A DNA stretch of 64,000 nt from Marinobacter sp. X15-166B (GTDB lineage: Bacteria > Pseudomonadota > Gammaproteobacteria > Pseudomonadales > Oleiphilaceae), in the NCBI RefSeq assembly GCF_001752365.1, contig NZ_MEIY01000001.1, forward strand, positions 2,535,652-2,599,651, written 5' to 3'. The position numbers were made by a program, and so were the translations under genes. Shown piece by piece: positions 27,654 to 39,847 of this stretch. Position 1 is the stretch's first letter, and every line of letters begins with the position of its first letter. Under the pieces are notes generated by a model. That model was not told the origin of the DNA. It saw only the letters and a list, made by a program, of their open reading frames with translations, and ran no database searches.

Positions 27654-28157
27654 GTGGTAACCCCCCGGGCCGAGATGGCCACCGACCTGGAAATAGACCT
27701 CGCCGGTCAGCTTTTGCGGGCGAACTTCGGTTCGCCCGGGCTCAGCCGGTCCTACCCGGTATCGACGGCCTTGAACGGAGCCGGCGAGCGCGCTGACAGC
27801 GGCTGTACCCCCCGGGGCCGGCATTACATCCGCGCTGCCATCGGCGCAGGCCTGCCCGCCAATACGGTATTCGTCGGACGCCGGCCAACCGGTGAACTCT
27901 ACACCCCGCAGCTGGCGGCGCAGTTTCCCGGCCGGGACTGGATACTGAGCCGTATTTTGTGGTTGTGCGGCCTCGAAAGTGGCCGCAACCGCGGCGCGGG
28001 GGTGGACAGTTTCCGGCGTTTTATCTACATCCACGGTACGCCGGATTCCGAGCCTATGGGGGTGCCACGCTCCCATGGCTGTGTGCGCATGAGAAACGCA
28101 GATCTCATCGAGTTGTTCGGCCTGATTGCGCCGGGGACACGGGTTCTAATCAAGTGA
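27654..28157 (+). CDS. YkuD-domain L,D-transpeptidase / L,D-carboxypeptidase-like protein
   Basis: 167 aa from GTG 27654; a later ATG at 27675 would remove only seven residues. The whole protein is one YkuD domain, starting DLEIDLAGQLLR and ending with the catalytic block FIYIHGTP...GVPRSHGCVRM, nucleophile C143. There is no signal peptide or membrane helix. Secreted family members cross-link peptidoglycan; signal-less members such as ElsL/LdtK of Acinetobacter act in the cytoplasm as murein-recycling L,D-carboxypeptidases. The psrA/phosphorylase neighbourhood carries the recycling gene nagZ in Pseudomonas, which fits that reading, but the activity is an inference. Confidence 0.82.
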   Translation: MVTPRAEMATDLEIDLAGQLLRANFGSPGLSRSYPVSTALNGAGERADSGCTPRGRHYIRAAIGAGLPANTVFVGRRPTGELYTPQLAAQFPGRDWILSRILWLCGLESGRNRGAGVDSFRRFIYIHGTPDSEPMGVPRSHGCVRMRNADLIELFGLIAPGTRVLIK

Positions 28158-28167
28158 GAGAGTAACA

Positions 28168-30196
<2,029 letters not shown>

Positions 30197-30207
30197 GCCC
30201 GCGCGCT

Positions 30208-30951
30208 TCAGTCTCCCATCTTTTTGAAAAACACCAACACACCGATGGTGGGGGAGTCCAGAAAATGGACTTCTTCACTGCGCATTCTGCGGGTTTCACG
30301 AATCCACGTCAGGAGCTGTGCACGAGGTTCTGCAACCGGGCTTCCGTCCGCCGCCAGCGCGGTGGTGATATCAGCCGGGTCACCCGAAGGGGGCGTTGTC
30401 ACGGCAGTCGACGCAGTGGTAACCGGCCGCCAGTGATTGAGGGCCACATTGACATGCAGGTAGCGCTTGCGGTCGATGGTGATCTGGCCTTCCACGGCCC
30501 GGTGCGCCGCTGCGGGCAGCCAGTCGCCGATGCTGACGTGCATGGGCTGACCGCTGTAGTCCGGTGGGAACGACTGGTACCAGGCCGCGCTCATCAATAC
30601 CCGGTAACGGCCGCTGTTTTCCAGCCTGGTGGCCGCTGAGTGCAGATGCATCTGCGATCGGGGGGCCAGGTTGACACTGGAGACGCGGCTTCCATTGGCG
30701 TCTTCCACCCACAACTGCTCGGGCAGACCGGTTGCCGGTGCCGGCGCCCGTGACGCCATTTGCTCGATCACGCTGTCCGGGCTGACCTTGCGTTCGATCA
30801 CCACTATCTCGGCCCGGTAGGTGTCGGCTGCAGGCTGGGCCGCAGCCGGGGACAGGGTGGCGGTCATGGCCAGCAGGGTTGCAGAAACGCCGAGCCAGTG
30901 CCGCAATAACAGCATCCGTCTGATTGGTTGCAAGATAGTCTCCAGATTCAT
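30208..30951 (-). CDS. CsiV-like periplasmic protein
   Basis: About 247 aa from the ATG at 30951, preceded by GGTGA; an ATG five codons earlier (30966) is also possible. It has a signal peptide (LLLRHWLGVSATLLAMTATLSPAAA). The mature part contains YRAEIVVIERK near its start and ends in EEVHFLDSPTIGVLVFFKK, the closing motif of the CsiV family. CsiV was named in Marinobacter as a peptidoglycan-associated septation partner. It lies just downstream of mfd on the same strand, as a similar small gene does in Pseudomonas. Confidence 0.75.
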   Translation of the reverse strand: MNLETILQPIRRMLLLRHWLGVSATLLAMTATLSPAAAQPAADTYRAEIVVIERKVSPDSVIEQMASRAPAPATGLPEQLWVEDANGSRVSSVNLAPRSQMHLHSAATRLENSGRYRVLMSAAWYQSFPPDYSGQPMHVSIGDWLPAAAHRAVEGQITIDRKRYLHVNVALNHWRPVTTASTAVTTPPSGDPADITTALAADGSPVAEPRAQLLTWIRETRRMRSEEVHFLDSPTIGVLVFFKKMGD

Positions 30952-30987
30952 CAAGTGTTCACCCATAACGCCGGTGGCTGAGCAGCA

Positions 30988-33900
30988 TCAGCCGGCAAGT
31001 TGGCCCAGCATGTCAGCAACGCCGTTGAGTTTACCATCGGTCGTTGTGTCCTTCAGCCGGAAGCGGAAACTATTCGCCCCTTCCAGGCGATAGCGGTCCG
31101 GCGCGTGTTGCACTTTGTTAACCAGCACCAGCGGGTCAATCGGCGTAGTGGCGCCGAATTCGAACCGCGCCCATTGGTTACCGGCGTCAATTTTAGTGAT
31201 GCCAAGGGCCTCAGCCTGCAACCGCAACTCGGTTTGTCGCACCAGGTTTTTGACCGGCTCCGGTAACAAACCAAAGCGGTCGATCATCTCCACCTGAAGT
31301 TCTTTTAATGCGTCCTGGGTGTTGCAGCTGGCAATGCGCTTGTACAGCATCAACCGGTTGTGCACGTCAGGCAGGTATTCGTCGGGTATCAACGCGGGAA
31401 TGCGCAGGTTGATATCGGAGCCATGACCCAGCGGCAGCTCGGCGTTTGGTGTCCGGCCTTCGCGAATGGCCTTGACGGCTTCATCCAGAAGTTGCATGTA
31501 CAGGGTGAAGCCAATGCTCTCGATCTGCCCGCTCTGTTCCTCGCCCAGTAATTCGCCGGCCCCGCGGATTTCCAGGTCGTGGGTGGCCAGCATGAACCCG
31601 GATCCCAGGTCCTGGGCTTCGGAGATGGCCTGCAGACGTTTCTGGGCGTCGCGACTGATGGCTTTGGGCGGCGGCGTCAACAGATAGGCGTAGGCCTGGT
31701 GGTGCGAGCGGCCCACCCGGCCCCGGAGTTGGTGCAACTGGGCCAGACCGAATTTGTCGGCGCGTTCAATGAGGATGGTGTTCGCCGTGGGGATGTCGAT
31801 ACCGGTCTCGATGATGGTCGTGCACACCAGCACATTGAAGCGTTTGTGATAGAAATCAGACATGATCTGTTCCAGTTCGCGCTCGCGCATCTGGCCGTGG
31901 GCGACCGCCACCCGGGCTTCCGGAACCAGCGCATTGAGTTCCTCGGCGGCACGCTGAATGCTGCTGACGTCGTTGTGGAGCAGGTAGACCTGACCGCCAC
32001 GGAGAATTTCCCGCAGCACCGCTTCTTTGATCAGCGCTGCATCCCGCTGGCGCACAAAGGTTTTCACCGACAAGCGCCGGGCCGGAGGGGTGGCGATAAT
32101 GGACAGATCCCGCAAGTGGCCCATGGCCAGATTCAGCGTGCGGGGAATGGGGGTGGCGGTTAACGTCAACATATCGACTTCGGCCCGCAGGGCTTTCAGT
32201 TTCTCTTTTTGCTGGACCCCGAACCGGTGTTCCTCGTCTATAATCACCAGGCCCAGATTTTTGAAGCGGATATCGCCCTGCAACAGCTTATGGGTGCCGA
32301 TTACTATGTCGGCCTGGCCACCGGCGATCTTGTCCAGGGTGGCACCTGACTCGCGGGCGCTGCGGAACCGGCTCAGCACCTCCACGGTGACCGCAGTGTC
32401 GGAGAACCGGTCGCGGAAGGATTCAAAATGTTGTTGGGCCAGCAGGGTGGTGGGCACCAGCACGGCGACCTGTTTACCCGAATAAGTGGCGATAAACGCG
32501 GCCCGCATGGCGACTTCTGTTTTGCCAAAACCGACGTCCCCGCACACCAGGCGATCCATGGGGCGCGTGCCGGTCATGTCGGCAAGCACAGCTTCGATCG
32601 CGGCTTGCTGGTCAGGGGTTTCTTCAAAGGGAAATCCGGCCGCAAACGCACGGTAGTGTTCGCCCGGGTCGTCAAAACTGAATCCGGTGCGTGCTTCCCG
32701 GCGTGCATAGGTGTCGAGCAGTTCGGCCGCAGTATCGCGGATTTTTTCCAGCGCTTTTTGTTTGGCCTGGTTCCAGCGATCGTTGCCGAGCTTGTGTAAG
32801 GGGGCGTGTTCGGCATCCGCGCCCGCATAGCGGGAGATGAGGTGCAGGCTGGAGACGGGCACGTAGAGTTTGGCGTTGTCGGCGTACTCCAGCAGCAGAA
32901 ACTCCGCCTGGTCGCCGTCAATATCCAGCGTTTCCAACCCCTTGTAGCGCCCCACGCCATGATCGATGTGCACCACCGGAGCGTCCAGTCGCAGTTCCGA
33001 CAGGTCGCGAAAGCCATCGTCATCCAATTGGGTGGTTGGGCCGCGGCGGCGCCGTTGCAACACCCGTTCGCCAAACAGCGCCGCTTCGGTGATCAGGGCA
33101 ATGCCGTGTTCCGGCAGGTTCATGCCGTCTTCAAGCGGCGCTACGGTGATCCCCAGGGCACAGTCCGGGTCGGCGAGAAAGGCCTCCCAGCCGGCGGTTT
33201 CCACCGCCCGCAGGCCGTGCTCGTGGAGTTGGCTGATCAGCGCTTCACGGCGCCCTGAGGATTCCGCACAAATCAGAATTCGGCCGTTAAAACCGTCGGC
33301 AAACTGACTCAGGCGTGCGGCGGGTTCGCTGCTGCGACCCTCAAAGGAGACGTCCGGTAAGGGCGCGCTGTCACAGCTCACCACTTTGTTGGCATTGGCG
33401 CCGTCAGGGACGGAGGCAGCCGGGGTCACTCGGGGCAAGGGTTTGAGGTTGCTGAACAGCTCTTCGGTTAACAGAAACAGGCGTTTCGGAGGCAGTATCG
33501 GGCGCAACCGGTCGTGACGGCGCTCCTCGTACCGGGCCTGAGCGTCATCCTGAAACTGGGTTACCGCCGCGTGGAGGTTGTGGGAGGTGAATACCCGGGT
33601 CTGCGCCGGCAGATAATCAAACAGGGTGGCGGTGTGATCGAAAAACAGCGGCAAATAATACTCAATACCGGGGGTGGCGATGCCCTGGGTCACGTCCGCG
33701 TAGACCGGTGCGCTTTTGTCGGCGCCGGGGAACTGCTCGAACCAGCGGTTACGAAACTCCGAGCGGGCCGCTTTGTCCCAGGGGAATTCGTTGGCGGGCA
33801 ACAGCTCGATACGCTCGATGCGGTCGAGGGAGCGCTGGGTTTCCGGGTCGAAGGTGCGCAGCGTCTCTATCTCGTTGTCAAACAGATCGATCCGGTAGGG

Positions 33901-34506
33901 CAATGGCGAGCCCATGGGGAAAATGTCCAGTATGGCCCCCCGGGTGGCGTATTCGCCGTGCTCGTAGACATTGTCCACGTGGCGGTAGCCGGCGGATTCG
34001 AGTTGCTGTCGCCATTGTTCAATCAGCAGGGTTTGGCCGACTTCCAGGAGCAGGGTGTTGCCCTGCAGGTAGCTGACCGGTGGCAGGCGGTGCATCAGGG
34101 TGCGGGCCGGGACCACCAGGATGCCGCGCCGGGTGGTCGGCAGACGGTGCAGGGTGCGCAGGCGCCGCGAGGTAATGTCCTGATGGGGTGAAAACAGATC
34201 GTAAGGGAGGGTTTCCCAGTCTGGCAGCGACAACAGTTCCAGTCCGTCCGCAGACACGGCGACCTGGTGGTCGTCGTAAGGCAGGCCGAGGAAAAAGCAG
34301 ATGCCCTGTTCGATGCGGATGGCTTGTTCGGTGTCTTCGGTGATGACCAGCGTCAATCCGTCATGCTGGCGTGCGCTCTCGCAAATGGCCAGGGCACTGC
34401 TGGTGCCAGACAGCCCGCTCCAGATACGGTGATCGGCCGCTTTGCCGGGGAAGGGCGGCGCCAGCAGCGAGGGTTGTGCGGGGGTTGAGGATGAGCCTGG
34501 GAACAT
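30988..34506 (-). CDS. mfd: Transcription-repair coupling factor Mfd
   Basis: 1172 aa, close to the usual 1150. N-terminal UvrB-like domains come first, then the RNA polymerase-interacting domain around DLSELRLDAPVVHIDHGVGRYKGL, then a RecG-like helicase core with Walker A GDVGFGKTEVA (about 655-665) and VIIDEEHRFG. Late motifs include TATPIPRTLNLAMGHLRD and QLHQLRGRVGRS. Mfd pushes stalled RNA polymerase off DNA lesions and recruits UvrA. It is divergent from the GAPDH gene. Confidence 0.97.
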   Translation of the reverse strand: MFPGSSSTPAQPSLLAPPFPGKAADHRIWSGLSGTSSALAICESARQHDGLTLVITEDTEQAIRIEQGICFFLGLPYDDHQVAVSADGLELLSLPDWETLPYDLFSPHQDITSRRLRTLHRLPTTRRGILVVPARTLMHRLPPVSYLQGNTLLLEVGQTLLIEQWRQQLESAGYRHVDNVYEHGEYATRGAILDIFPMGSPLPYRIDLFDNEIETLRTFDPETQRSLDRIERIELLPANEFPWDKAARSEFRNRWFEQFPGADKSAPVYADVTQGIATPGIEYYLPLFFDHTATLFDYLPAQTRVFTSHNLHAAVTQFQDDAQARYEERRHDRLRPILPPKRLFLLTEELFSNLKPLPRVTPAASVPDGANANKVVSCDSAPLPDVSFEGRSSEPAARLSQFADGFNGRILICAESSGRREALISQLHEHGLRAVETAGWEAFLADPDCALGITVAPLEDGMNLPEHGIALITEAALFGERVLQRRRRGPTTQLDDDGFRDLSELRLDAPVVHIDHGVGRYKGLETLDIDGDQAEFLLLEYADNAKLYVPVSSLHLISRYAGADAEHAPLHKLGNDRWNQAKQKALEKIRDTAAELLDTYARREARTGFSFDDPGEHYRAFAAGFPFEETPDQQAAIEAVLADMTGTRPMDRLVCGDVGFGKTEVAMRAAFIATYSGKQVAVLVPTTLLAQQHFESFRDRFSDTAVTVEVLSRFRSARESGATLDKIAGGQADIVIGTHKLLQGDIRFKNLGLVIIDEEHRFGVQQKEKLKALRAEVDMLTLTATPIPRTLNLAMGHLRDLSIIATPPARRLSVKTFVRQRDAALIKEAVLREILRGGQVYLLHNDVSSIQRAAEELNALVPEARVAVAHGQMRERELEQIMSDFYHKRFNVLVCTTIIETGIDIPTANTILIERADKFGLAQLHQLRGRVGRSHHQAYAYLLTPPPKAISRDAQKRLQAISEAQDLGSGFMLATHDLEIRGAGELLGEEQSGQIESIGFTLYMQLLDEAVKAIREGRTPNAELPLGHGSDINLRIPALIPDEYLPDVHNRLMLYKRIASCNTQDALKELQVEMIDRFGLLPEPVKNLVRQTELRLQAEALGITKIDAGNQWARFEFGATTPIDPLVLVNKVQHAPDRYRLEGANSFRFRLKDTTTDGKLNGVADMLGQLAG

Positions 34507-34628
34507 GGGAAACTGGTACTCCTAGCGTTGGGCTGTGCTGCGGTGTTCCGGGAAAGGAGGGCTATTCTACCGGTCCCGTACGGTGCTGTCATGAACCATA
34601 CGCGCGGGGGCGGCCAGGGCGGGCGCAT

Positions 34629-34657
34629 TTGCGATCCGATGTATTAAGATGGATAAT
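34629..34657 (+). promoter_or_regulatory. Promoter of the GAPDH gene (sigma70-type)
   Basis: TTGCGA at 34629-34634 and GATAAT at 34652-34657 are 17 bases apart, giving a leader of about 36 bases before the GTG start. It is the only good match in the 193-base mfd/GAPDH gap. Confidence 0.55.
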
Positions 34658-34699
34658 GTGCGCCCCCAAATTTCGAGTGCAAACTGCAGAGGTTGAAGC

Positions 34700-36172
34700 G
34701 TGAGTCACGAACAGATTAATGAGCACCTGTCGGACTGGACGGAACGGGAGTCTATTGCCGAGGCGATGATCCCGTTGATTGGTCGTCTTTATCGTAAAAA
34801 TAACGTGGTGACGTCCGTCTACGGTCGCCCCATTATCAACCAGTCAGTGATCGATATTCTGCGCGCGCACCGTTATGTGCGTCAGGTTGAAGACAGCGAG
34901 TTATCTGTGCACGACACGCTGCCGTTTCTGGAAGCCATGGACAAACTCGAGCTGGGTTGTGGTCACGTCGATATCGGCAAGCTCGCAGTTAAGCGCGAGC
35001 TGGCAGGTAAGGCAGAGCCCATTGAGGACTTCCTCAAGCGTGAAATCGGGCCGATCGTCGGTCAGTACGGCGCGGAGTCGGAAGAAAATGCCGCCAACGG
35101 TACCAAAGATGTGGTGCTCTATGGCTTCGGTCGTATCGGCCGTTTGCTGGCGCGTATCTTGATTGAAAAAGCCGGCGGCGGGAACAATCTGCGTTTGCGC
35201 GCGATTGTGGTGCGTAAGGGCGGTGCCGACAACGATCTCGAAAAGCGCGCCAGTTTGCTGCGACGGGATTCTGTCCATGGTCCCTTCAATGGCACCATCA
35301 AGGTGGACGAAGAGCGCTCGGCCATCATTGCCAACGGCAATTACATTCAGGTGATCTACTCGGATGGTCCGGACCAGGTGGACTATACCCAGTACGACAT
35401 TGACAACGCCATCGTGGTGGATAACACCGGTATCTGGCGCGACGAGCAGGGTCTGGGGCTGCACCTGAAGTCCAAAGGGGTGAGCCGGGTGCTGCTGACT
35501 GCGCCGGGCAAGGGTGAGATCAAGAACGTGGTGTTCGGGGTCAACAACGACTGGATCACCGACGAGGACAGAATTCTGTCCGCGGCGTCCTGCACCACCA
35601 ACGCTATCACGCCGGTTCTGAAGGCCATTAACGACGAGTACGGCATTGAAGACGGGCATGTGGAGACTGTGCACTCCTACACCAACGACCAGAATCTGAT
35701 CGACAACTATCACAAGGGCAGCCGCCGGGGTCGCAGTGCGCCGCTCAATATGGTGATTACCGAGACCGGTGCGGCGAAGGCGGTCTCAAAAGCGCTGCCG
35801 GAGCTGGCAGGCAAGCTGACCGGTAACGCGATTCGCGTGCCCACACCGAACGTGTCCATGGCCATCCTTAATCTGAACCTCGACAAAGAAGTAACGGTGG
35901 AAGGGGTCAACGAGTACCTGCGCGAGATGGCGCTGCACTCCGAACTGCAAAAGCAGATCGACTTCGTCAATTCGCCGGAGGTGGTGTCCACGGACTTTGT
36001 CGGGTCCCGTCACGCCGGTGTGGTCGATGCTCAGGCCACCATTGCCGGCGGCAAGCGTCTGATCCTGTATGTCTGGTACGATAACGAATTTGGCTACAGC
36101 GCCCAGGTCATTCGCATGGTGAATCAGATGGCTGCGGTGTCCCACCCGGTGTTCCCGGAACGGGTACGCTGA
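34700..36172 (+). CDS. gap: Glyceraldehyde-3-phosphate dehydrogenase, long form with N-terminal extension
   Basis: 490 aa from a GTG preceded by AGAGG (34688-34692). The standard GAPDH core starts only at about residue 137 (VVLYGFGRIGRLLARIL), with catalytic C298 in SAASCTTNAITP and a closing WYDNEFGYSAQVIRMV. The first 135 residues are an extra helical domain (SIAEAMIPLIGRLYRKNNVV and on). The same long form lies beside mfd in Pseudomonas (PA3001). The enzyme interconverts G3P and 1,3-bisphosphoglycerate; the role of the extension is unknown. A strong terminator follows. Confidence 0.93.
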   Translation: MSHEQINEHLSDWTERESIAEAMIPLIGRLYRKNNVVTSVYGRPIINQSVIDILRAHRYVRQVEDSELSVHDTLPFLEAMDKLELGCGHVDIGKLAVKRELAGKAEPIEDFLKREIGPIVGQYGAESEENAANGTKDVVLYGFGRIGRLLARILIEKAGGGNNLRLRAIVVRKGGADNDLEKRASLLRRDSVHGPFNGTIKVDEERSAIIANGNYIQVIYSDGPDQVDYTQYDIDNAIVVDNTGIWRDEQGLGLHLKSKGVSRVLLTAPGKGEIKNVVFGVNNDWITDEDRILSAASCTTNAITPVLKAINDEYGIEDGHVETVHSYTNDQNLIDNYHKGSRRGRSAPLNMVITETGAAKAVSKALPELAGKLTGNAIRVPTPNVSMAILNLNLDKEVTVEGVNEYLREMALHSELQKQIDFVNSPEVVSTDFVGSRHAGVVDAQATIAGGKRLILYVWYDNEFGYSAQVIRMVNQMAAVSHPVFPERVR

Positions 36173-36222
36173 TAGGGGGCATGGTTGACCGGTAGCGGTT
36201 AACAGCGTCATCATTCTGAAGA

Positions 36223-36254
36223 AACCCCGGCAGTGGAAACTGTCGGGGTTTTTT
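36223..36254 (+). terminator. Rho-independent terminator after gap
   Basis: AACCCCGGCAG pairs with CTGTCGGGGTT (one G-T pair) around a six-base loop, followed by a T run. It separates gap from the nqr operon. Confidence 0.9.
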
Positions 36255-36300
36255 CGTGTCTGACCAGATTACGTATAGCTACAAAGTTTGGCTGGATCCG

Positions 36301-36330
36301 GTGGCAATGATGGCTTCGAGTCTCTATAAT
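36301..36330 (+). promoter_or_regulatory. Candidate nqr operon promoter
   Basis: A perfect TATAAT at 36325-36330 has GTGGCA at 36301-36306 (four of six matches) 18 bases upstream. Transcription from here would give a leader of about 150 bases before nqrA. Confidence 0.4.
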
Positions 36331-36487
36331 TGGCGCGATTTTAGGTACGTTTGACACTTCGCGTCCAAAAGATACGTGCTGATGACGGTGAAACTCTGCG
36401 TTGGAGTGCAATTCTGTTGTTGGTTTTGGCTGTACAGTGGCAGGCGTGGCAAATCCATCGAAAGAACCTGATGAATGGGCGAGGCTA

Positions 36488-37834
36488 ATGATCACGATCA
36501 AAAAAGGCCTGGATCTTCCCATCAGTGGCGCTCCCGAACAGACCATCACCGACGGCAATACCGTTCGCCATGTGGCACTGATCGGCTTTGACTACAACGG
36601 CATGAAGCCGACCATGGTTGTCAAAGAGGGAGACCGCGTTAAGCGGGGTACGCTGCTGTTTACGGATAAGAAGACCGAGGGCGTACGTTATACATCACCT
36701 GCCGCCGGCGTGGTGAAAGAGGTAAACCGGGGTGAACGCCGTGTGTTTCAGTCGATTGTTATCGAGATAGATGGCGATGAGGCGGAAACATTTGCCCGGT
36801 ACAGTGAGTCCGAGTTTGCCAGTCTGGAGCGTCAGCAAGTTGTTGATAATCTGGTCGAATCCGGACTGTGGACAACCTTGCGCACACGTCCTTACAGCAA
36901 GGTCCCGGAAATAGACACTACCCCCCATTCCATTTTCGTGTCCGTTATGGACACGAATCCTCTGGCCGCCGATCCCGCCGTCATCATCCGTGAAAACAGC
37001 GCCGCCTTCAGCAGGGGATTGACCCTTCTCGCCAAACTGACCAACGGCAAGGTGTTTGTAACCGGCAAACCCGGTACGGACATTCCCGTACCCAAGTCCG
37101 ACGACATCGAAGTGCACCAGTTTGATGGCGTGCACCCCGCCGGTAATGTGGGGACCCACATTCACTATCTGGATCCGGTGGTCGGCGCCAAGGTGGTGTG
37201 GACGATCGGTTATCAGGACGTCATCGATATTGCCAAACTGTTTGAAACCGGTGAACTGCCGGTCGAGCGGATCGTCGCCATTGGTGGTCCCAAGGCGCTC
37301 AAGCCACGCCTGGTGCGCACCCGTGTTGGCGCCAGCCTGACCGAATTGTGCGACGGCGAAATCGCCACCGATTGCGATGTCCGGCTGATTTCCGGGTCGG
37401 TATTTGGTGGGCGCCGCGGTTCCGGCACCTGCGCCTATCTGGGCCGTTTTGCCAACCAGGTCAGCGTCCTGGAAGAGAATCGTAAACGCAATCTGCTCGG
37501 GTACCTGACACCGGGCGTCAACCGCTTCTCGGTGATGAATATCTATCTGTCGAAGTTGAAGCGCAACAAATTGTTCGATTTCACCACCACCACCAACGGC
37601 AGTGAGCGGGCCATGGTTCCGATCGGCGCGTACGAAGAGGTGATGCCGCTGGATATCCTGCCCACGCAGCTCTTGCGTGCGCTGATTGTGGGAGACACCG
37701 AGTCGGCACAACAGCTGGGTGCACTGGAGTTGGACGAAGAAGATCTGGCACTGTGCACGTTTGTGTGCCCGGGTAAATACGAGTATGGTCCGATTCTCCG
37801 TGAGAATCTGACCCGAATCGAGATCGAGGGCTAA
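36488..37834 (+). CDS. nqrA: Na+-translocating NADH:quinone reductase subunit A
   Basis: 448 aa from ATG 36488 with GAGG four bases upstream. It opens with [18 protein letters not shown], a typical NqrA start, and contains the [22 protein letters not shown] lipoyl-like segment, found in NqrA and RnfC. NqrA is the soluble quinone-reducing side subunit of the NQR complex. It is the first of six nqr genes packed head to tail, followed by two maturation genes. Confidence 0.97.
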   Translation: MITIKKGLDLPISGAPEQTITDGNTVRHVALIGFDYNGMKPTMVVKEGDRVKRGTLLFTDKKTEGVRYTSPAAGVVKEVNRGERRVFQSIVIEIDGDEAETFARYSESEFASLERQQVVDNLVESGLWTTLRTRPYSKVPEIDTTPHSIFVSVMDTNPLAADPAVIIRENSAAFSRGLTLLAKLTNGKVFVTGKPGTDIPVPKSDDIEVHQFDGVHPAGNVGTHIHYLDPVVGAKVVWTIGYQDVIDIAKLFETGELPVERIVAIGGPKALKPRLVRTRVGASLTELCDGEIATDCDVRLISGSVFGGRRGSGTCAYLGRFANQVSVLEENRKRNLLGYLTPGVNRFSVMNIYLSKLKRNKLFDFTTTTNGSERAMVPIGAYEEVMPLDILPTQLLRALIVGDTESAQQLGALELDEEDLALCTFVCPGKYEYGPILRENLTRIEIEG

Positions 37835-37840
37835 ACTACG

Positions 37841-39049
37841 ATGGGAATTCGGCAATTTCTCGATGGCATCGAGCACCACTTTGAGAAAGGTGGTAAGTAC
37901 GAGCGCTGGTACGCGCTCTATGAAGCGGCGGACACCATGTTCTTCACGCCGCCTTATGTCACTTCCACAACCTCCCATGTGCGCGACGGTATTGACCTCA
38001 AGCGCATCATGATCACCGTGTGGTTGTGTGCGTTTCCCGCCATGTTCTTCGGAATGTGGAACATCGGTTACCACGCCAACAGCTTTCTGGCGGCCAACCC
38101 GGATGCGCTGGTGGCGGACGGCGGGCTGCGAACGGCCTTTATTCAAGCTCTGGCGGTGACCGGCGCCGGGGCCGGTGTGTGGGACAATTTCGTCTACGGA
38201 TTGGCGTACTTTGTACCCATCTATTTCGTAACCTTTGCTGTGGGCGGGTTCTGGGAAGTCCTGTTTGCAACGGTGCGCCGTCACGAAGTGAACGAAGGCT
38301 TCTTCGTCACCTCCATTCTGTTCGCCCTGATCTGCCCCCCGTCCATCCCGCTGTGGCAGGTGGCTCTGGGAATCAGCTTTGGTGTGGTGATCGGCAAGGA
38401 AGTGTTTGGTGGCACAGGCAAGAACTTCCTGAACCCGGCTCTGACTGGTCGTGCCTTTCTGTACTTTGCCTATCCGGCGCAAATTTCCGGTGACGCAGTG
38501 TGGACTGCGGTGGATGGCTTCAGCGGCGCGACCGCGCTGAGCTGGGCCGCCAGTGGCGGTGTGGAAGCGCTGGAACAGCACATCGGCTGGATGAGCGCGT
38601 TTCTGGGTACCATCCAGGGGTCCGTCGGTGAAACCTCCACCCTGGCGGTGCTCATCGGTGGTCTGGTGCTGCTGGTCATGAAAATTGCCTCCTACCGCAT
38701 CGTCGGTGGGGTGATGATCGGCATGATCGCCATGACCCTGCTGCTGAACGTCATCGGCTCCGACACCAACCCCATGTTCGCCGTGCCGGCTCACTGGCAT
38801 CTGGTGATGGGCGGGTTTGCGTTCGGCATGATGTTCATGGCGACCGACCCGGTGTCCGCCTCCATGACCAATACCGGCCGCTGGTGCTTCGGTATTCTGG
38901 TGGGTGTGATGACGGTGTTGATCCGGGTCATCAACCCTGCGTTCCCGGAGGGCATCATGCTGGCCATATTGTTTGCCAACCTTTTTGCGCCGCTGATCGA
39001 CCACTATGTGGTTCAGGCTAATATCAAACGGAGGCTTGCCCGTGTCTAA
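37841..39049 (+). CDS. nqrB: Na+-translocating NADH:quinone reductase subunit B
   Basis: 402 aa with many membrane helices. The covalent FMN threonine is T231 in the SGAT motif ([10 protein letters not shown]). NqrB forms the central Na+ channel and binds FMN and riboflavin. The FMN is attached by ApbE, whose gene is at the end of this operon. Confidence 0.97.
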   Translation: MGIRQFLDGIEHHFEKGGKYERWYALYEAADTMFFTPPYVTSTTSHVRDGIDLKRIMITVWLCAFPAMFFGMWNIGYHANSFLAANPDALVADGGLRTAFIQALAVTGAGAGVWDNFVYGLAYFVPIYFVTFAVGGFWEVLFATVRRHEVNEGFFVTSILFALICPPSIPLWQVALGISFGVVIGKEVFGGTGKNFLNPALTGRAFLYFAYPAQISGDAVWTAVDGFSGATALSWAASGGVEALEQHIGWMSAFLGTIQGSVGETSTLAVLIGGLVLLVMKIASYRIVGGVMIGMIAMTLLLNVIGSDTNPMFAVPAHWHLVMGGFAFGMMFMATDPVSASMTNTGRWCFGILVGVMTVLIRVINPAFPEGIMLAILFANLFAPLIDHYVVQANIKRRLARV

Positions 39050-39845
39050 ACCCAAGGAAACCGTCTCCAGGACCCTTATGGTCGCACTGGCTCTGTGTAT
39101 CGCGTGCTCGGTGGTCGTGTCGACCGCCGCCGTGATGCTGAGGCCGGCACAGGTGGTCAACCAGACGCTGGATATCAAATCCAACATACTGGCGGCAGCC
39201 GGCATGCTGGAACCCGGTGCAAGTGCCAACCAAATCGAGGAAACGTTCCAGCAATTCGACGTGCGCCTGGTCGATCTGGACACCGGCGAATACGTCGATC
39301 CGGCCAGTGTCGGGGTGGAAGACCCGATGAAATACGATATGTACAAGGCCGCGTCGGACCCCGCCATGTCGACCCGGATTCCACCCACCGAGGACCCCGC
39401 CGGAATCAAGCGGCGTCCAAACGTGGCCCGGGTGTTCATTCTGAACTCGGGCGACCAGCTTGAACGGGTGGTCTTGCCGATCAGCGGTTATGGCCTCTGG
39501 TCCACCCTGTACGGCTTTGTGTCCCTCGAAGGCGACGTCAACACCATCGAAGGGCTGGGCTTTTACGATCATGGTGAAACCCCGGGACTGGGCGGAGAGG
39601 TGGACAATCCGCGCTGGAAACAACAGTGGGTAGGCAAAGAAGTCTACGGTGACGATCTGACCGAACCCGGCATACGCCTGGTCAAGGGCGGTGTTGATGC
39701 CAATGCAGCGGATAAGGAGCATAAGGTCGATGCACTGTCCGGAGCGACCATCACCAGTCGGGGCGTTGAGCAGCTGGTGAATTACTGGCTGGGTGACCGC
39801 GGCTTCGCCACGTATCTGAAAAAACTGCGTCAAGGGGAGGTCTGA
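39042..39845 (+). CDS. nqrC: Na+-translocating NADH:quinone reductase subunit C
   Basis: 267 aa from a GTG at 39042, which lies inside the end of nqrB and is preceded by GGAGG at 39030-39034. One N-terminal helix ([23 protein letters not shown]) anchors a periplasmic FMN domain with the flavinylation site T236 in [10 protein letters not shown]. NqrC carries the second covalent FMN in the electron path. Confidence 0.96.
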   Translation: MSKPKETVSRTLMVALALCIACSVVVSTAAVMLRPAQVVNQTLDIKSNILAAAGMLEPGASANQIEETFQQFDVRLVDLDTGEYVDPASVGVEDPMKYDMYKAASDPAMSTRIPPTEDPAGIKRRPNVARVFILNSGDQLERVVLPISGYGLWSTLYGFVSLEGDVNTIEGLGFYDHGETPGLGGEVDNPRWKQQWVGKEVYGDDLTEPGIRLVKGGVDANAADKEHKVDALSGATITSRGVEQLVNYWLGDRGFATYLKKLRQGEV

Positions 39846-39847
39846 TC

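Larger units (their letters stand above)
36173..36487. other. Intergenic region between gap and nqrA
   Basis: This 315-base gap holds the gap terminator (36223-36254), a candidate nqr promoter and a long possible leader. A TTGACA at 36351-36356 has only a poor -10 partner. No RNA gene or reading frame of note was recognised. Confidence 0.5.

Noticed and set aside
36351..36380. A second nqr promoter at TTGACA 36351-36356
   Set aside because: The candidate -10 region (GATACG/TACGTG) is too poor to claim.
36695..39439. A 914-codon open frame on the minus strand
   Set aside because: It is antisense to nqrA, nqrB and the start of nqrC, which have clear family sequence. The translation is low-complexity and matches no family; long antisense frames are common in GC-rich DNA.
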